From Pseudomonas luteola NBRC 103146 (lineage in GTDB: Bacteria > Pseudomonadota > Gammaproteobacteria > Pseudomonadales > Pseudomonadaceae): 64,000 nucleotides of DNA. Position numbers and translations under genes: made by a program. The notes below the pieces were generated by a model, which saw only the letters and a program-made list of their open reading frames with translations, searched no databases and was not told the origin of the DNA. Of the stretch, positions 1 to 7,534 are shown piece by piece. How positions within the stretch are numbered: position 1 is the stretch's first letter; each line of letters starts with the position of its first letter. The stretch is taken from NCBI RefSeq assembly GCF_002091675.1, contig NZ_BDAE01000001.1, forward strand, positions 248,001 through 312,000, given 5' to 3'.

Positions 1-569
1 CTCTAGATTTGGCTGAAGAAGAAAAGCGTTTCGAGTTGGCCGAAGGTGATATTGTAATGGCTCTTAATAGGCCTATTACAAACAACACTTTGAAGGTAGC
101 AAAAATAGGGTTGTCTGATTTGCCTGCAACGCTATATCAGCGCGTAGCACGATTTCGGCTTATAGATGAAAATATTTTTAATAAAGACTTTTTATTTATT
201 TTCTTTAAGACTGACCAGTTTATGAAAAAAGTACAGTCTGAACTACAAGGTTCTGATCAGCCATATATTAATACGAGCTCATTAAAAGATTTTGAGATTA
301 GTTTGCCAAGTCTAGAAGAGCAAACCGAAATCGTCCGCCGCGTCGAGCAACTCTTCACCTTCGCCGACCAGCTCGAAGCCAAGGTTAAAACTGCCCAGGC
401 CCGTGTCGATCAACTGACCCAAAGCATCCTAGCCAAAGCCTTCCGCGGCGAACTTGTCCCGCAAGACCCCAACGACGAACCAGCCTCTGTTCTGCTCGAA
501 CGCATCAAAGCCCAACGCGCTGCCGAGCCGAAGGCTAAACGAGGTAAGAAAAAAGCGGAGAGTGTATGA
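1..569 (+). CDS. hsdS: Type I restriction-modification specificity subunit HsdS, C-terminal part (truncated by window edge)
   Basis: The reading frame is open from the first bases, so the gene enters from the left; about 189 residues are visible. HsdS reads the target DNA for a type I restriction-modification complex. The visible part is the second target-recognition domain (a bipartite pattern ending in a run like LKDFEISLPSLEEQTEIVRRVEQLF), followed by the conserved helical spacer (FADQLEAKVKTAQARVDQL) and the closing LAKAFRGELVPQDPNDEPAS block typical of HsdS tails. Base composition changes sharply near 325: the recognition domain is AT-rich and the conserved tail GC-rich, which fits swapping of recognition domains. 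Its stop overlaps the start of the next gene (ATGA). hsdM would lie upstream, outside the window, and no hsdR is visible downstream. Confidence 0.9.
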   Translation, partial: LDLAEEEKRFELAEGDIVMALNRPITNNTLKVAKIGLSDLPATLYQRVARFRLIDENIFNKDFLFIFFKTDQFMKKVQSELQGSDQPYINTSSLKDFEISLPSLEEQTEIVRRVEQLFTFADQLEAKVKTAQARVDQLTQSILAKAFRGELVPQDPNDEPASVLLERIKAQRAAEPKAKRGKKKAESV

Positions 570-1312
570 CTAATAAAGCTAATGAGCCTGATGACGAAGC
601 GCTTAGACCGACATGGAAAGTTTTGCATTATTTAAGTGAATGTAAACCCTTCTCAAAAGTTGTAAAAACGTCGATTGAGGTAATTGCACAGAAAGTTGCT
701 AATCAGTGCTTAGGATTCGCTTTTTTATTTTTAGCGTCTTCGGTAGTTTTTGCGTACTTCAATAATCATGAAGAGAAGCTCACACCTGTTTTGAGAGATC
801 TTGGTGTTTCTTTGGCTTACGCTGCCATTATTTTAAGTATAGCCTCTATGCTTGCGCCTATAATTGCATCATGTATTAGCTTAATTAGATGGGAGAAATT
901 AAGCTTTCAAACCTTTGATGCTGAAATTCGCCATGACTTTAAGAATGTAACTGGCCTGCGTCAATTCGAAAAGACTGCATTGGAAGATGCAAAGGCATGG
1001 ATAGAGGTAAAAATCTCTCGTCTTGAGGCAAAGGTTGGTTACTTTTTCGGTGAAAAGACAGCCGCTTTTGCCATGCTGGCAATTTCATATAGTTGTGTAA
1101 AGGCACTAGGCGGGAGGGAATGGCTGACGCAAACATTCTCAGCAGGATTTTCTCAGGGAAATATTCTAAATACCTTATTGCTCTATGGTATTGCATTCAT
1201 CTTAGGAATATCAATTGGATCCATGTTGCTAAGACGCATAGCTATGCATTATCGCTATCAAAAAGATCTTTTAGAGTTTGCGCTAAGAAAGAAATCTGAT
1301 TCTAAAAAATAG
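566..1312 (+). CDS. Uncharacterised four-helix membrane protein coupled to hsdS
   Basis: A 248-residue protein that I cannot assign to a family. Four hydrophobic segments are visible, at about residues 47-66, 80-106, 160-180 and 197-222, in two pairs separated by a soluble stretch (about 107-158) rich in charged residues. The start codon overlaps the hsdS stop by four bases, so the two are very likely translated together. The gene is AT-rich, unlike the window average, which suggests recent acquisition. Position suggests an accessory role in the restriction locus or a second defence gene, but this is inference. An IS element lies just downstream and may have separated it from hsdR. Confidence 0.75.
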   Translation: MTNKANEPDDEALRPTWKVLHYLSECKPFSKVVKTSIEVIAQKVANQCLGFAFLFLASSVVFAYFNNHEEKLTPVLRDLGVSLAYAAIILSIASMLAPIIASCISLIRWEKLSFQTFDAEIRHDFKNVTGLRQFEKTALEDAKAWIEVKISRLEAKVGYFFGEKTAAFAMLAISYSCVKALGGREWLTQTFSAGFSQGNILNTLLLYGIAFILGISIGSMLLRRIAMHYRYQKDLLEFALRKKSDSKK

Positions 1313-1330
1313 TTATTTAGAGTGGGTTAA

Positions 1331-1347
1331 GAGCCGCTAACAAAACC
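1331..1347 (+). repeat. IS terminal inverted repeat, left end
   Basis: Seventeen bases that are an exact reverse complement of 2180-2196. A TAA target duplication lies immediately outside. Being nearest the transposase stop, this is the element's right end in transcription terms. Confidence 0.88.
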
Positions 1348-2142
1348 TCTCTAATGAGCGCAGGCATATAATGCTGCACGCCAGCGATAACAGGGCTCGG
1401 TGAGTATCAAGCCTGCGCTCAAAACGGATACGCAGCTTGCCCATACCAGCCAACCAGGCATGGGTACGCTCCACCACCCAGCGATGCTGGCCAAGTCGTT
1501 CCTTGCTATCTACTCCTTTACGGGCGATTCGATCAGCGATCCCTCGCGTGCGCAGATGTCTGTGGCAGCGCTCTATGTCATACGCTTTGTCAGCGTGTAG
1601 CTTTTTAGGCCAACGCCTGGCTCTACTGGGTTTGCCTTCAGGGGTTGGTAAGGCATCAACCAGCGGCTCGAACATAATCGAGTCATGTCGATTAGCTCCG
1701 CTGACATAAAAGGCTAGCGGCACACCGTTAAGGTCGGTAATCAGGTGCCGCTTGCTGCCAAGCTTGCCTCGATCTGTAGGGTTTGGGCCGGTGCATAGGC
1801 CCCCCGGGGGCTGGATACGCTGGCAGCATCCACGCTGGCCCGGCTCAGATCCAAACAATCGGCGTCGCGCAGCTCTTCGAGCAAGACACGATGCAAGCGG
1901 TGCCAGACACCGCACGCTTGCCATTGCTTAAGACGCCTCCAGCAGGTCATACCGCTGCCATAGCCAAGCTCCTGGGGTAGATCTTCCCAGGGAATGCCGG
2001 TACGCAGGACAAATACGATGCCATTAAGGGCGAGCTCATCATCCAGACGAGGACGACCGCCTTTGGGTGAGAGTTTATGCTCCGGTAATAACGGCTTGAT
2101 GCGCTTCCACAGCGCAGCCGTAATCTCTTTGCGATGTCTCAT
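1337..2142 (-). CDS. IS5-family transposase OrfAB (made by -1 frameshifting)
   Basis: The transposase cuts and joins the element ends. The first frame (2142 down to 1741) carries the N-terminal DUF4096-like part (WKRIKPLLPE, GIVFVLRTGIPWEDLP, GSGMTCWRRL). The second frame (ending at 1337) carries the DDE core: LGSKRHLITDLNGVPL, the second acidic residue in HADKAYD, and the final glutamate in RWVVERTHAW. The first frame reads codons at positions divisible by three and the second is shifted by -1. A run of six G on the minus strand (1805-1800) lies where homology passes from one frame to the other (SPRG to GLCTGPNPTDRG). This arrangement is known for IS427-type elements, so I read it as programmed frameshifting and not decay. 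Confidence 0.85.
1741..2142 (-). CDS. IS5-family transposase OrfA (unshifted product)
   Basis: The 133-residue product made when no frameshift occurs. It holds the N-terminal helix-turn-helix-like half and the first catalytic aspartate (SVDAAS), but lacks the rest of the DDE core. In related elements such short products can act as regulators; here that is only inference. Confidence 0.7.
   Translation of the reverse strand: MRHRKEITAALWKRIKPLLPEHKLSPKGGRPRLDDELALNGIVFVLRTGIPWEDLPQELGYGSGMTCWRRLKQWQACGVWHRLHRVLLEELRDADCLDLSRASVDAASVSSPRGAYAPAQTLQIEASLAASGT
1800..1805 (-). other. Candidate -1 ribosomal slippage site (G6)
   Basis: Six consecutive G on the coding (minus) strand at the junction between OrfA and OrfB. 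A one-base backward slip here joins SVSSPRG to GLCTGPNPTDRG and restores a continuous IS427-type transposase. The preceding CCCCC run could pair with the G-run. Confidence 0.6.
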
Positions 2143-2179
2143 GCCTCTATCGTGGACATAGCCAAGCTTAGTTTCAAGG

Positions 2180-2196
2180 GGTTTTGTTAGCGGCTC
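2180..2196 (+). repeat. IS terminal inverted repeat, right end
   Basis: Exact reverse complement of 1331-1347, followed by TAA at 2197-2199. The transposase start at 2142 lies about 40 bp inside. Confidence 0.88.
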
Positions 2197-2353
2197 TAAG
2201 TTAGTATTAGCTCACCCTTTAATTTTATATTTTCATTATTTTAATAGTTTAGAGGTGACATTCTATTTAATTAGAATTTTTGCGCGTATGGTTAATAAAA
2301 AGCAAGTCAGGAAGCAGTAATAGGCACAACGCCTATTTTATGGAGTCTGTACT

Positions 2354-2986
2354 ATGCCATTGCAAAACCGTGTGAATCCGTGGGGAGACCTGCAGGCTGT
2401 GGACGCACGTGGCGTCTGGATGGGCAACCGGGGTCGGTTGCATGATGAAAGCAAGCGCATCACACGACAGTTCGAGATCAAACGCTGGATCAGCTGTGCG
2501 TTGTCCTTCAAGGGGTATAAGCGGGAACTGATGTCGCCAGACAGCTATACCGAGCTGTTCTTTATGGACGAGGCAACGGCTTACGCGGCAGGCCATCGGC
2601 CCTGTGCCGAGTGTCGTCGTGAGGCCTACAAACGCTTCAAGGCAACCTGGGCTACTTGCTTCCCTGAGCAGCAAAACCCTTCTGCAGAAACTATCGATCG
2701 CATGCTACATGCGTCCCGCTTAAACGCGGACGGCAGCAAACGCACATGGCGTGCCCTTGTAAATGATCTACCTGACGGCGCTTTGATTGAGATCGATGGG
2801 CAATGCCTGCTTCTCTGGCAAGGCCGCCAGTGGCAATGGTTCTTTACTGGCTACCAACCCGCCGCACAGCCATTACCCGCTGAAAGTGAGGTGACCGTAT
2901 TAACACCCGAACCCATCGTAAAACTATTTGCGGCAGGATTGAGCAAGACCTTACAGGTTGCGGTATCCCATCCTGACGTGGCCTAG
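2354..2986 (+). CDS. Conserved hypothetical protein with an Ada-like CxxC zinc motif
   Basis: A 210-residue soluble protein of a family I have seen only as hypothetical (opening MPLQNRVNPWGDL, then GNRGRLHD). The middle contains ELFFMDEATAYAAGHRPC followed by AECRR (Cys84 and Cys87), with another cysteine in RWISCALSF (Cys48). This closely recalls the zinc-binding N-terminal domain of Ada, where a strand, the AAGxRPCxxC turn and upstream cysteines bind Zn. Only three well-placed cysteines are obvious (48, 84, 87; a further Cys102), so the zinc site is inference. No membrane segments or signal peptide. It stands alone after the IS in an AT-rich area. Confidence 0.7.
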   Translation: MPLQNRVNPWGDLQAVDARGVWMGNRGRLHDESKRITRQFEIKRWISCALSFKGYKRELMSPDSYTELFFMDEATAYAAGHRPCAECRREAYKRFKATWATCFPEQQNPSAETIDRMLHASRLNADGSKRTWRALVNDLPDGALIEIDGQCLLLWQGRQWQWFFTGYQPAAQPLPAESEVTVLTPEPIVKLFAAGLSKTLQVAVSHPDVA

Positions 2987-3065
2987 GTAGGCAGATGTTT
3001 GGCACTGTGCCGCTTAACGTGTGTGGCCTGCAAGCTGCACACATTTTAATCAAGGAAAATTAGGT

Positions 3066-3134
3066 ATGACGGTAGTCGAAGACATTCAGGTGCCTGAAAA
3101 CATGGCTGAATCACAGCATAAATGTCTCAGTTGA
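3066..3134 (+). CDS. Possible 22-residue ORF
   Basis: ATG at 3066 is preceded by an AAGGAAAATTAGG ribosome-binding-like run and reads 22 codons (MTVVEDIQVPENMAESQHKC then LS, stop). It ends 10 bases before the next gene. It may be a gene remnant or leader; nothing is recognised in it. Confidence 0.25.
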   Translation: MTVVEDIQVPENMAESQHKCLS

Positions 3135-3144
3135 AGAGTATTCG

Positions 3145-3534
3145 ATGGCCGGAAAGAGAGGGGCTGTGCGCGTCAATGCTGTCATTAAATATGGATTCAT
3201 TTTAGTCGGCTTGCTAACACTCTTGGCTTTAACAAGCTGGCCTGCCGTAACCATTCACTACAGTGAGAATGCTAAAGCCCCGCTAGGCTACATTCTGAAT
3301 ATCGGGCACTCGATTTCTAAAGGCAGTTTGCTTCCTGGTGAAGAGATATCGGGCCCTGTTCCCTTATTTCCTGGCGAAGATTACTCCTTTCGTTTCGATT
3401 GGCATGTAGAGAGTCAGTGGAGCTGCTTTGTAGCTCCCTCATCCTGGCGGTCAGTAGATATTTATCTAGACGCTAATGGCCATATCGATACGCATAGGAC
3501 GCTTAGTCAACATTACCAAAGATGCGATAATTAG
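3145..3534 (+). CDS. Hypothetical membrane-anchored protein
   Basis: A 129-residue protein of unknown family. One hydrophobic segment at about residues 14-32 (YGFILVGLLTLLALTSWPAV) is followed by an exported-looking domain with two cysteines (in WSCFVAPSSW and QRCDN) that could form a disulfide. It is probably anchored to the inner membrane with the C-terminal part in the periplasm. The next gene, in the same direction, also encodes an exported protein. Confidence 0.55.
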   Translation: MAGKRGAVRVNAVIKYGFILVGLLTLLALTSWPAVTIHYSENAKAPLGYILNIGHSISKGSLLPGEEISGPVPLFPGEDYSFRFDWHVESQWSCFVAPSSWRSVDIYLDANGHIDTHRTLSQHYQRCDN

Positions 3535-3604
3535 AGCCCGATATGCCTGCAGCAAAGGTTACTTTAGCTGCCATTAACGATTTCTATTCAAGACAAGGAT
3601 TGTC

Positions 3605-4332
3605 ATGAAGCGCACGCGCCCTCTTTTATTTCTTACCGCTTTTCAGTTGCTTCCCTTGCTCATGCAATGGACTGTATCGAGCGTAATGTACAAGACATGC
3701 CTGAAGTTTTTTCCGCCTGCAAGACATGGCCAGCCTTTCCCGATTGGCAAATTGCTGCCAAGGCTACTTTTCAACAGGGGTCGGAGTTCACACCATCGTC
3801 CAAGGTAGGAGAGGGGCTTTATGACCTGGATATCGCTCTGCTGGATGCAAAGGTGAATACGCCGGTAGCAAAGACCTATGAAGCTGGGGCTATCGAATCT
3901 GACGCCGTGGCATTTGAAGACTTGGTAATTGACACGGCTCGCTATCAGCTGGCCTCTGATGTTCGAGCATTTGGTATAAGAATACTAAATAAACATCGCT
4001 CAGGTGTTACGCCGTTTGAAGAGGGCGTCCTCACGCTCTATACGAAAGAGGGTGCGAATCTACGGGCTATGTTGAGAGAGCTGGTGGTTTGTAAGTATAA
4101 CGCCGAGCGATTCGATGACTGTGAGTCAACCCATTCGGAAACCAATCGAACGGTTGCTATTGGTAAAACGCAAAGTCATGGCTTCAATGACCTTGTTGTG
4201 ACTACGGTAAATACCTTTAACCAAGGCGTTTTGGTTAAAGGCAAGTGCAAGCAGGAGCGCAGTACCGAACGTACCCAGGAGACGATCCATTACGACGGTC
4301 ATAGGTACGTGGTGCCGGATACCTTACGTTAA
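3605..4332 (+). pseudogene. Exported hypothetical protein, frameshifted in its signal peptide
   Basis: The mature part (from about 3664 to 4332, beginning MDCIERNVQDMPEVFSAC) is intact but lacks a good start. Its signal peptide is found one frame away: from ATG 3605 the sequence reads MKRTRPLLFLTA, and the other frame continues FSVASLAHA directly before the mature protein. Joining them gives a textbook signal peptide cut after AHA. The frames would agree if the T-run at 3640-3643 had five T instead of four, so this is a one-base deletion or a sequencing error. The mature domain (about 220 residues) has cysteines in DCIERN, SACKTW, VVCKYN, DDCEST and KGKCKQ, suiting a periplasmic disulfide-rich protein. 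Function unknown. Confidence 0.7.
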
Positions 4333-4385
4333 AGGATGTATGGGCGATTATGCCTTTGCTTCAATGGCTATTGTGCGGGTAGCAC

Positions 4386-4413
4386 GATGGGTTGAGCAGA
4401 GCCATACCTATCA
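4386..4413 (+). repeat. REP-like palindromic repeat, copy 1
   Basis: GATGGGTTGA, five spacer bases, then GCCATACCTATCA. The same pattern (GATGGGTTGA ... GCGATACCCATC) recurs between other genes at 13486 (minus) and 21860. It lies between genes and is imperfectly palindromic, as expected of REP elements. Confidence 0.6.
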
Positions 4414-4484
4414 TTTCATTCTCAAAAGACACCCGTCGAGCTAGGCATTCCGCCAGGCTAAACCCTCTCCGGGCTGTCCTTCAT

Positions 4485-4541
4485 ACCGAACGCTTCGCCA
4501 TCGCGTTCGGTCTACCGCTTTCCCGACCACCTCCAGTCGGG
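4485..4541. repeat. Two adjacent hairpins
   Basis: A 9-bp stem (ACCGAACGC with GCGTTCGGT, 4485-4493 and 4503-4511) is followed by a 6-bp stem (CCCGAC with GTCGGG, 4522-4527 and 4536-4541). There is no T-run, so it may be a factor-dependent stop or part of a repeat element rather than an intrinsic terminator. Confidence 0.45.
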
Positions 4542-4577
4542 CTGTTCAAATAATGATCAATACGCCTAGGAGCAAGC

Positions 4578-5780
4578 ATGCCTGCGAGTGCTTCACATCC
4601 CCGTCGCGCCTTTATTTGGGTGGCCTGTGCCTTTCTGATCACGATGATGGGCACCACACTGCCCACGCCGCTGTATGTGTTTTATCAACGGGAGATGGGC
4701 TTTGGCGAAACATGGGTGACGCTGATCTTTTCCATTTATGCCGCAGGTGTGATTGCAGCGCTGCTGATAGCAGGAAGCTGGTCGGATCAGCTGGGGCGGC
4801 GGCAGATGCTCTTGGTCGGCATTGCCCTGTCGGCCGTTAGCACGGTGATGTTTTTGTTCAGCCACAGTATCGGTGGGCTGATGCTGGCACGGCTGTTCTC
4901 CGGTTTTTCCGCCGGGATTTATACCGGTACGGCCACTGTGGCCGTCTTGGAGCTAGCGCCTGAGCCGTGGCGCAATGTCTCGACCCTGGTGGCTACGGCT
5001 TCCAACATGCTCGGGCTGGGGTTGGGCCCTCTGGTGGCAGGCATCCTATCGACGTATCTGCCCTATCCGACGCATCTGGTGTTCAGCCTGTACCTGATCT
5101 TATTGGTTGTTGCAGCAGTGGGTGTGCTGTTGGCACACGAGACGGTCCAGCGCCCGGCTAAGCCGAGGCTACGAATACAAAAGCCTCATCTGCCGCGGGA
5201 GGTGCGAGCCCTGTTTATCCCGGCTGCCCTCTCGGGGATGGCGGGTTTTAGCGTGGCGGGGCTGTTTACGGCCGTTGTGCCGGCCATTATGGGCCAAGTC
5301 ATGGGACATACCCATGGCGTTACCATTGGCGCGGTTATCTGCCTGCTGTTTGTCTCATCCATCATCGGGCAGGCATTGCTGAAAAAGCTGCCCGCACACT
5401 TACACATGACGATTGGCTGCATTGCCCTATCACTGGGCACGGCCACTATTGGTATCAGCATTGCCACTGCACAGGTCGGGTTTCTGCTCTTGGGAACGGT
5501 AATCGCAGGAGCGGGCCAGGGCATCGTGTTTCGAGCCGGTATGAACGCCGTGACAGGTGCCAGCCCACGTGAACACAAGGCAGCTGTAACCTCAACGCTC
5601 TTTGTGACCTATTACGTGGCGATGTCGGTGCCGGTGATTGGCGTAGGGGTATCGGCGGAGGCATTCGGGCTACGGCAGACAGGGGAATTCTTTGCCGCCG
5701 TGGTGACGCTGGTGCCGCTTCTGGCGATGGTAATCATGTGGATCGTGCAGTCCCGCCAGCGCGAGACTGGCAGGGCGTAG
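4578..5780 (+). CDS. MFS transporter
   Basis: A 400-residue inner-membrane carrier with about twelve hydrophobic segments. The MFS loop 2-3 signature is visible (GSWSDQLGRRQMLLVG, about residues 66-81), and helix 4 carries ARLFSGFSAGIYTGT. The start opens with TLPTPLYVFYQREMGF, as in several MFS efflux-type carriers. It is chosen at ATG 4578 behind TAGGAG. The substrate cannot be told. Its 3' end faces the next transporter, with a hairpin between. Confidence 0.85.
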   Translation: MPASASHPRRAFIWVACAFLITMMGTTLPTPLYVFYQREMGFGETWVTLIFSIYAAGVIAALLIAGSWSDQLGRRQMLLVGIALSAVSTVMFLFSHSIGGLMLARLFSGFSAGIYTGTATVAVLELAPEPWRNVSTLVATASNMLGLGLGPLVAGILSTYLPYPTHLVFSLYLILLVVAAVGVLLAHETVQRPAKPRLRIQKPHLPREVRALFIPAALSGMAGFSVAGLFTAVVPAIMGQVMGHTHGVTIGAVICLLFVSSIIGQALLKKLPAHLHMTIGCIALSLGTATIGISIATAQVGFLLLGTVIAGAGQGIVFRAGMNAVTGASPREHKAAVTSTLFVTYYVAMSVPVIGVGVSAEAFGLRQTGEFFAAVVTLVPLLAMVIMWIVQSRQRETGRA

Positions 5781-5788
5781 GGGGAAAC

Positions 5789-5812
5789 GGCCCAACCTCA
5801 TGCGGTTGGGCC
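5789..5812. terminator. Hairpin between convergent transporter genes
   Basis: A perfect 9-bp stem (GGCCCAACC with GGTTGGGCC) and six-base loop lie between stops at 5780 and 5826. The T-run is missing, so termination is likely but not certain. Confidence 0.5.
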
Positions 5813-5825
5813 ATGCCATGCAGCG

Positions 5826-7229
5826 TCAGTGGTCGTGGCGCTGCTGATAGGGGTAGAAGCGGTGCTCACGCAGCTCGTGTTCGATCTTCTCCAGGCTCTT
5901 ACCACGGGTTTCAGGCACGAAGCGCCAGATGAAGACCAGAGCCAGCAACGAGATTCCGGCATAAACCCAGAACGTATGGGCAGCGCCCAGCCACGTTACC
6001 AGGCTCAGCGTAGTCAGCGTGACGACCAGATCGAAGAACCAGTGGCTGAAGGCCCCAACACTGGCGCCCTTGCCGCGCACGAACAGCGGGTAAACTTCCG
6101 AGTTGATCAGCCAGATGCATACACCGAAGCCGCCGCAGTTGAACATCAGGTAGGCCGCCAGACAACCCACGACCAGCCAGCGCTGCACGTCAGTGGTGGG
6201 GCCTGCACCCTGGAACAGGTAGCCCATGATGGCCAGCGCAATGATCGAGCCGGGGATTAGGATCAGCAGGTAGCGACGGCGGCCGATGCGGTCCACCAGG
6301 AGGCTGCCGATCACGGTCATGATCACCACCAGGATGGTGCTGCAGCCGGTGGCCAGAACCGCCGTCTTATCGGAAAAGCCTGCCTGGGTCAGAATGGTCG
6401 GTGCGTAGTAGACGAGTGCGTTATTGCCGGTGATCTGCGAAAACATGGAGATGCAGGCGCCCACGAGCAACGCAGGGCGAACCCAGGGCTGGAGCAGGTC
6501 CCGCCAGGTGCCTTCCGGTGCATCGCTCACCGTCTTGATCTCGGTCAGCTCCCGGCGGGCAGCCGCCTCATCACCACGGACGCGCTCCAGGACCGCCAGT
6601 GCGTCCTGCTCGCGTCCACGGGACAGGAGCCAGCGTGGACTTTCAGGCAGTACCGACATACCGGCGAGCAGGATCACGGCCGGAACCACGCCCAGCGCAA
6701 ACATCCAGCGCCAGTGCTCGTCCAGCGCAAAGCCGGTGAAATAGGCGACGGTAATGCCGCTGACCACCATGAACTGGAACAGTACCACCAGCTTTCCGCG
6801 ATGCTGCGGCGGGGCTACTTCGGCAATGTAGACCGGGATGATCTGCGTCGAGCTGCCGGCACTCAGGCCAAGCAGAAAGCGCGACAGGATCAGCAGCGTT
6901 ACGTTGGGCGAGACGGCCGACAGGATCGACCCGAGCGCAAATACTATGCCCACCAGGATGATGGTTCGGCGCCGGCCGAGTCGATCGGAGATCGGGCCGG
7001 TACCCAGGCAGCCAAACAGCGCACCAAAGATGATGGCACCCGTGACGAGCTGCTTGAGGGTGTCATTTAGGGCGAACTCACGGCCAAGGCCGAGCAGGGC
7101 GACGCCAATGATGCCCGTGTCGTAACCGAAGAGAAGGCCACCCAGGGCGGCGATGATTGCGATGAGAAGGACGAGGCCTTTACGCGCCGGAGCGGCAGGG
7201 GCCGAGAGGGTGAGCGTGGGAGATTCCAT
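5826..7229 (-). CDS. MFS sugar porter family transporter
   Basis: A 467-residue sugar/H+ symporter-type protein. Sugar porter marks are clear: FGYDTGIIGVAL after helix 1, SDRLGRRRTIILVG in loop 2-3, PESPRWLLSRGR in the central loop, VDRIGRRRYLLIL in loop 8-9 and VPETRGKSLEKIE at the end. The open frame runs 82 codons further upstream, but the family normally starts close to the first helix, so I choose ATG 7229 (MESPTLTLSAPAAPARKG). The long upstream stretch has no family character. A LacI-type operator-like sequence at 7355-7370 sits in the promoter region, which suits sugar-dependent control. The actual sugar is unknown. Confidence 0.87.
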   Translation of the reverse strand: MESPTLTLSAPAAPARKGLVLLIAIIAALGGLLFGYDTGIIGVALLGLGREFALNDTLKQLVTGAIIFGALFGCLGTGPISDRLGRRRTIILVGIVFALGSILSAVSPNVTLLILSRFLLGLSAGSSTQIIPVYIAEVAPPQHRGKLVVLFQFMVVSGITVAYFTGFALDEHWRWMFALGVVPAVILLAGMSVLPESPRWLLSRGREQDALAVLERVRGDEAAARRELTEIKTVSDAPEGTWRDLLQPWVRPALLVGACISMFSQITGNNALVYYAPTILTQAGFSDKTAVLATGCSTILVVIMTVIGSLLVDRIGRRRYLLILIPGSIIALAIMGYLFQGAGPTTDVQRWLVVGCLAAYLMFNCGGFGVCIWLINSEVYPLFVRGKGASVGAFSHWFFDLVVTLTTLSLVTWLGAAHTFWVYAGISLLALVFIWRFVPETRGKSLEKIEHELREHRFYPYQQRHDH

Positions 7230-7534
7230 GTGATGCTGCCTGCTTTTATTGTATCCAGACGCGCCTGCCAGAGCAGGCGAACCGCTAAAAGACTGCTCTG
7301 ACGCCACAGGGTTCAGAAACAAATTGTCATCAAACGGGATTCGATCACCTTTTTGCGCAATCGTTTCAGCAAAAGCAGCTAGCGAAGCGGTATTGGCGAT
7401 ATCGATGGAATGAATCAGTACGCTTGATTGGATAAATGCGCGGCTATCCTTTACGTTCTGCGCCACGATTTCCAAACGGCCGTTGCGGCTCCAAACGCTT
7501 GTGCTGGCCTGACTTTTATTTAAAGGAACGCAGT
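7230..7534. other. Divergent intergenic region, about 305 bp
   Basis: Separates the sugar porter (minus) from the nitroreductase (plus). It should hold both promoters. The only distinct element seen is the LacI-type palindrome at 7355-7370. Confidence 0.5.
7355..7370. promoter_or_regulatory. Candidate LacI/FruR-type operator
   Basis: GCGCAATCGTTTCAGC resembles the palindrome bound by Cra/FruR-type repressors (ideal GCTGAAACGTTTCAGC): the right half is perfect and the left half partial. It lies about 125 bp upstream of the sugar porter start. No LacI-type repressor gene lies next to it. Confidence 0.35.

Larger units (their letters stand above)
1331..2196 (-). mobile_element. Complete IS5-family (IS427-like) insertion sequence
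   Basis: The element is 866 bp with perfect 17-bp terminal inverted repeats (GAGCCGCTAACAAAACC at 1331-1347 and its complement at 2180-2196). It is flanked by a direct TAA at 1328-1330 and 2197-2199, the TNA-type target duplication known for this group. It carries one transposase encoded in two overlapping frames on the minus strand. Intact ends, target duplication and frames suggest a fairly recent, probably functional copy. Confidence 0.9.

Noticed and set aside
1337-2142. Transposase as a decayed pseudogene
   Set aside because: Both frames are open, the junction is a G6 run, and IS427-type elements use this shift.
3667-4332. Start of the exported protein at ATG 3667
   Set aside because: This would leave no signal peptide, yet a perfect one stands directly upstream in another frame. 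A frameshift explains it better.
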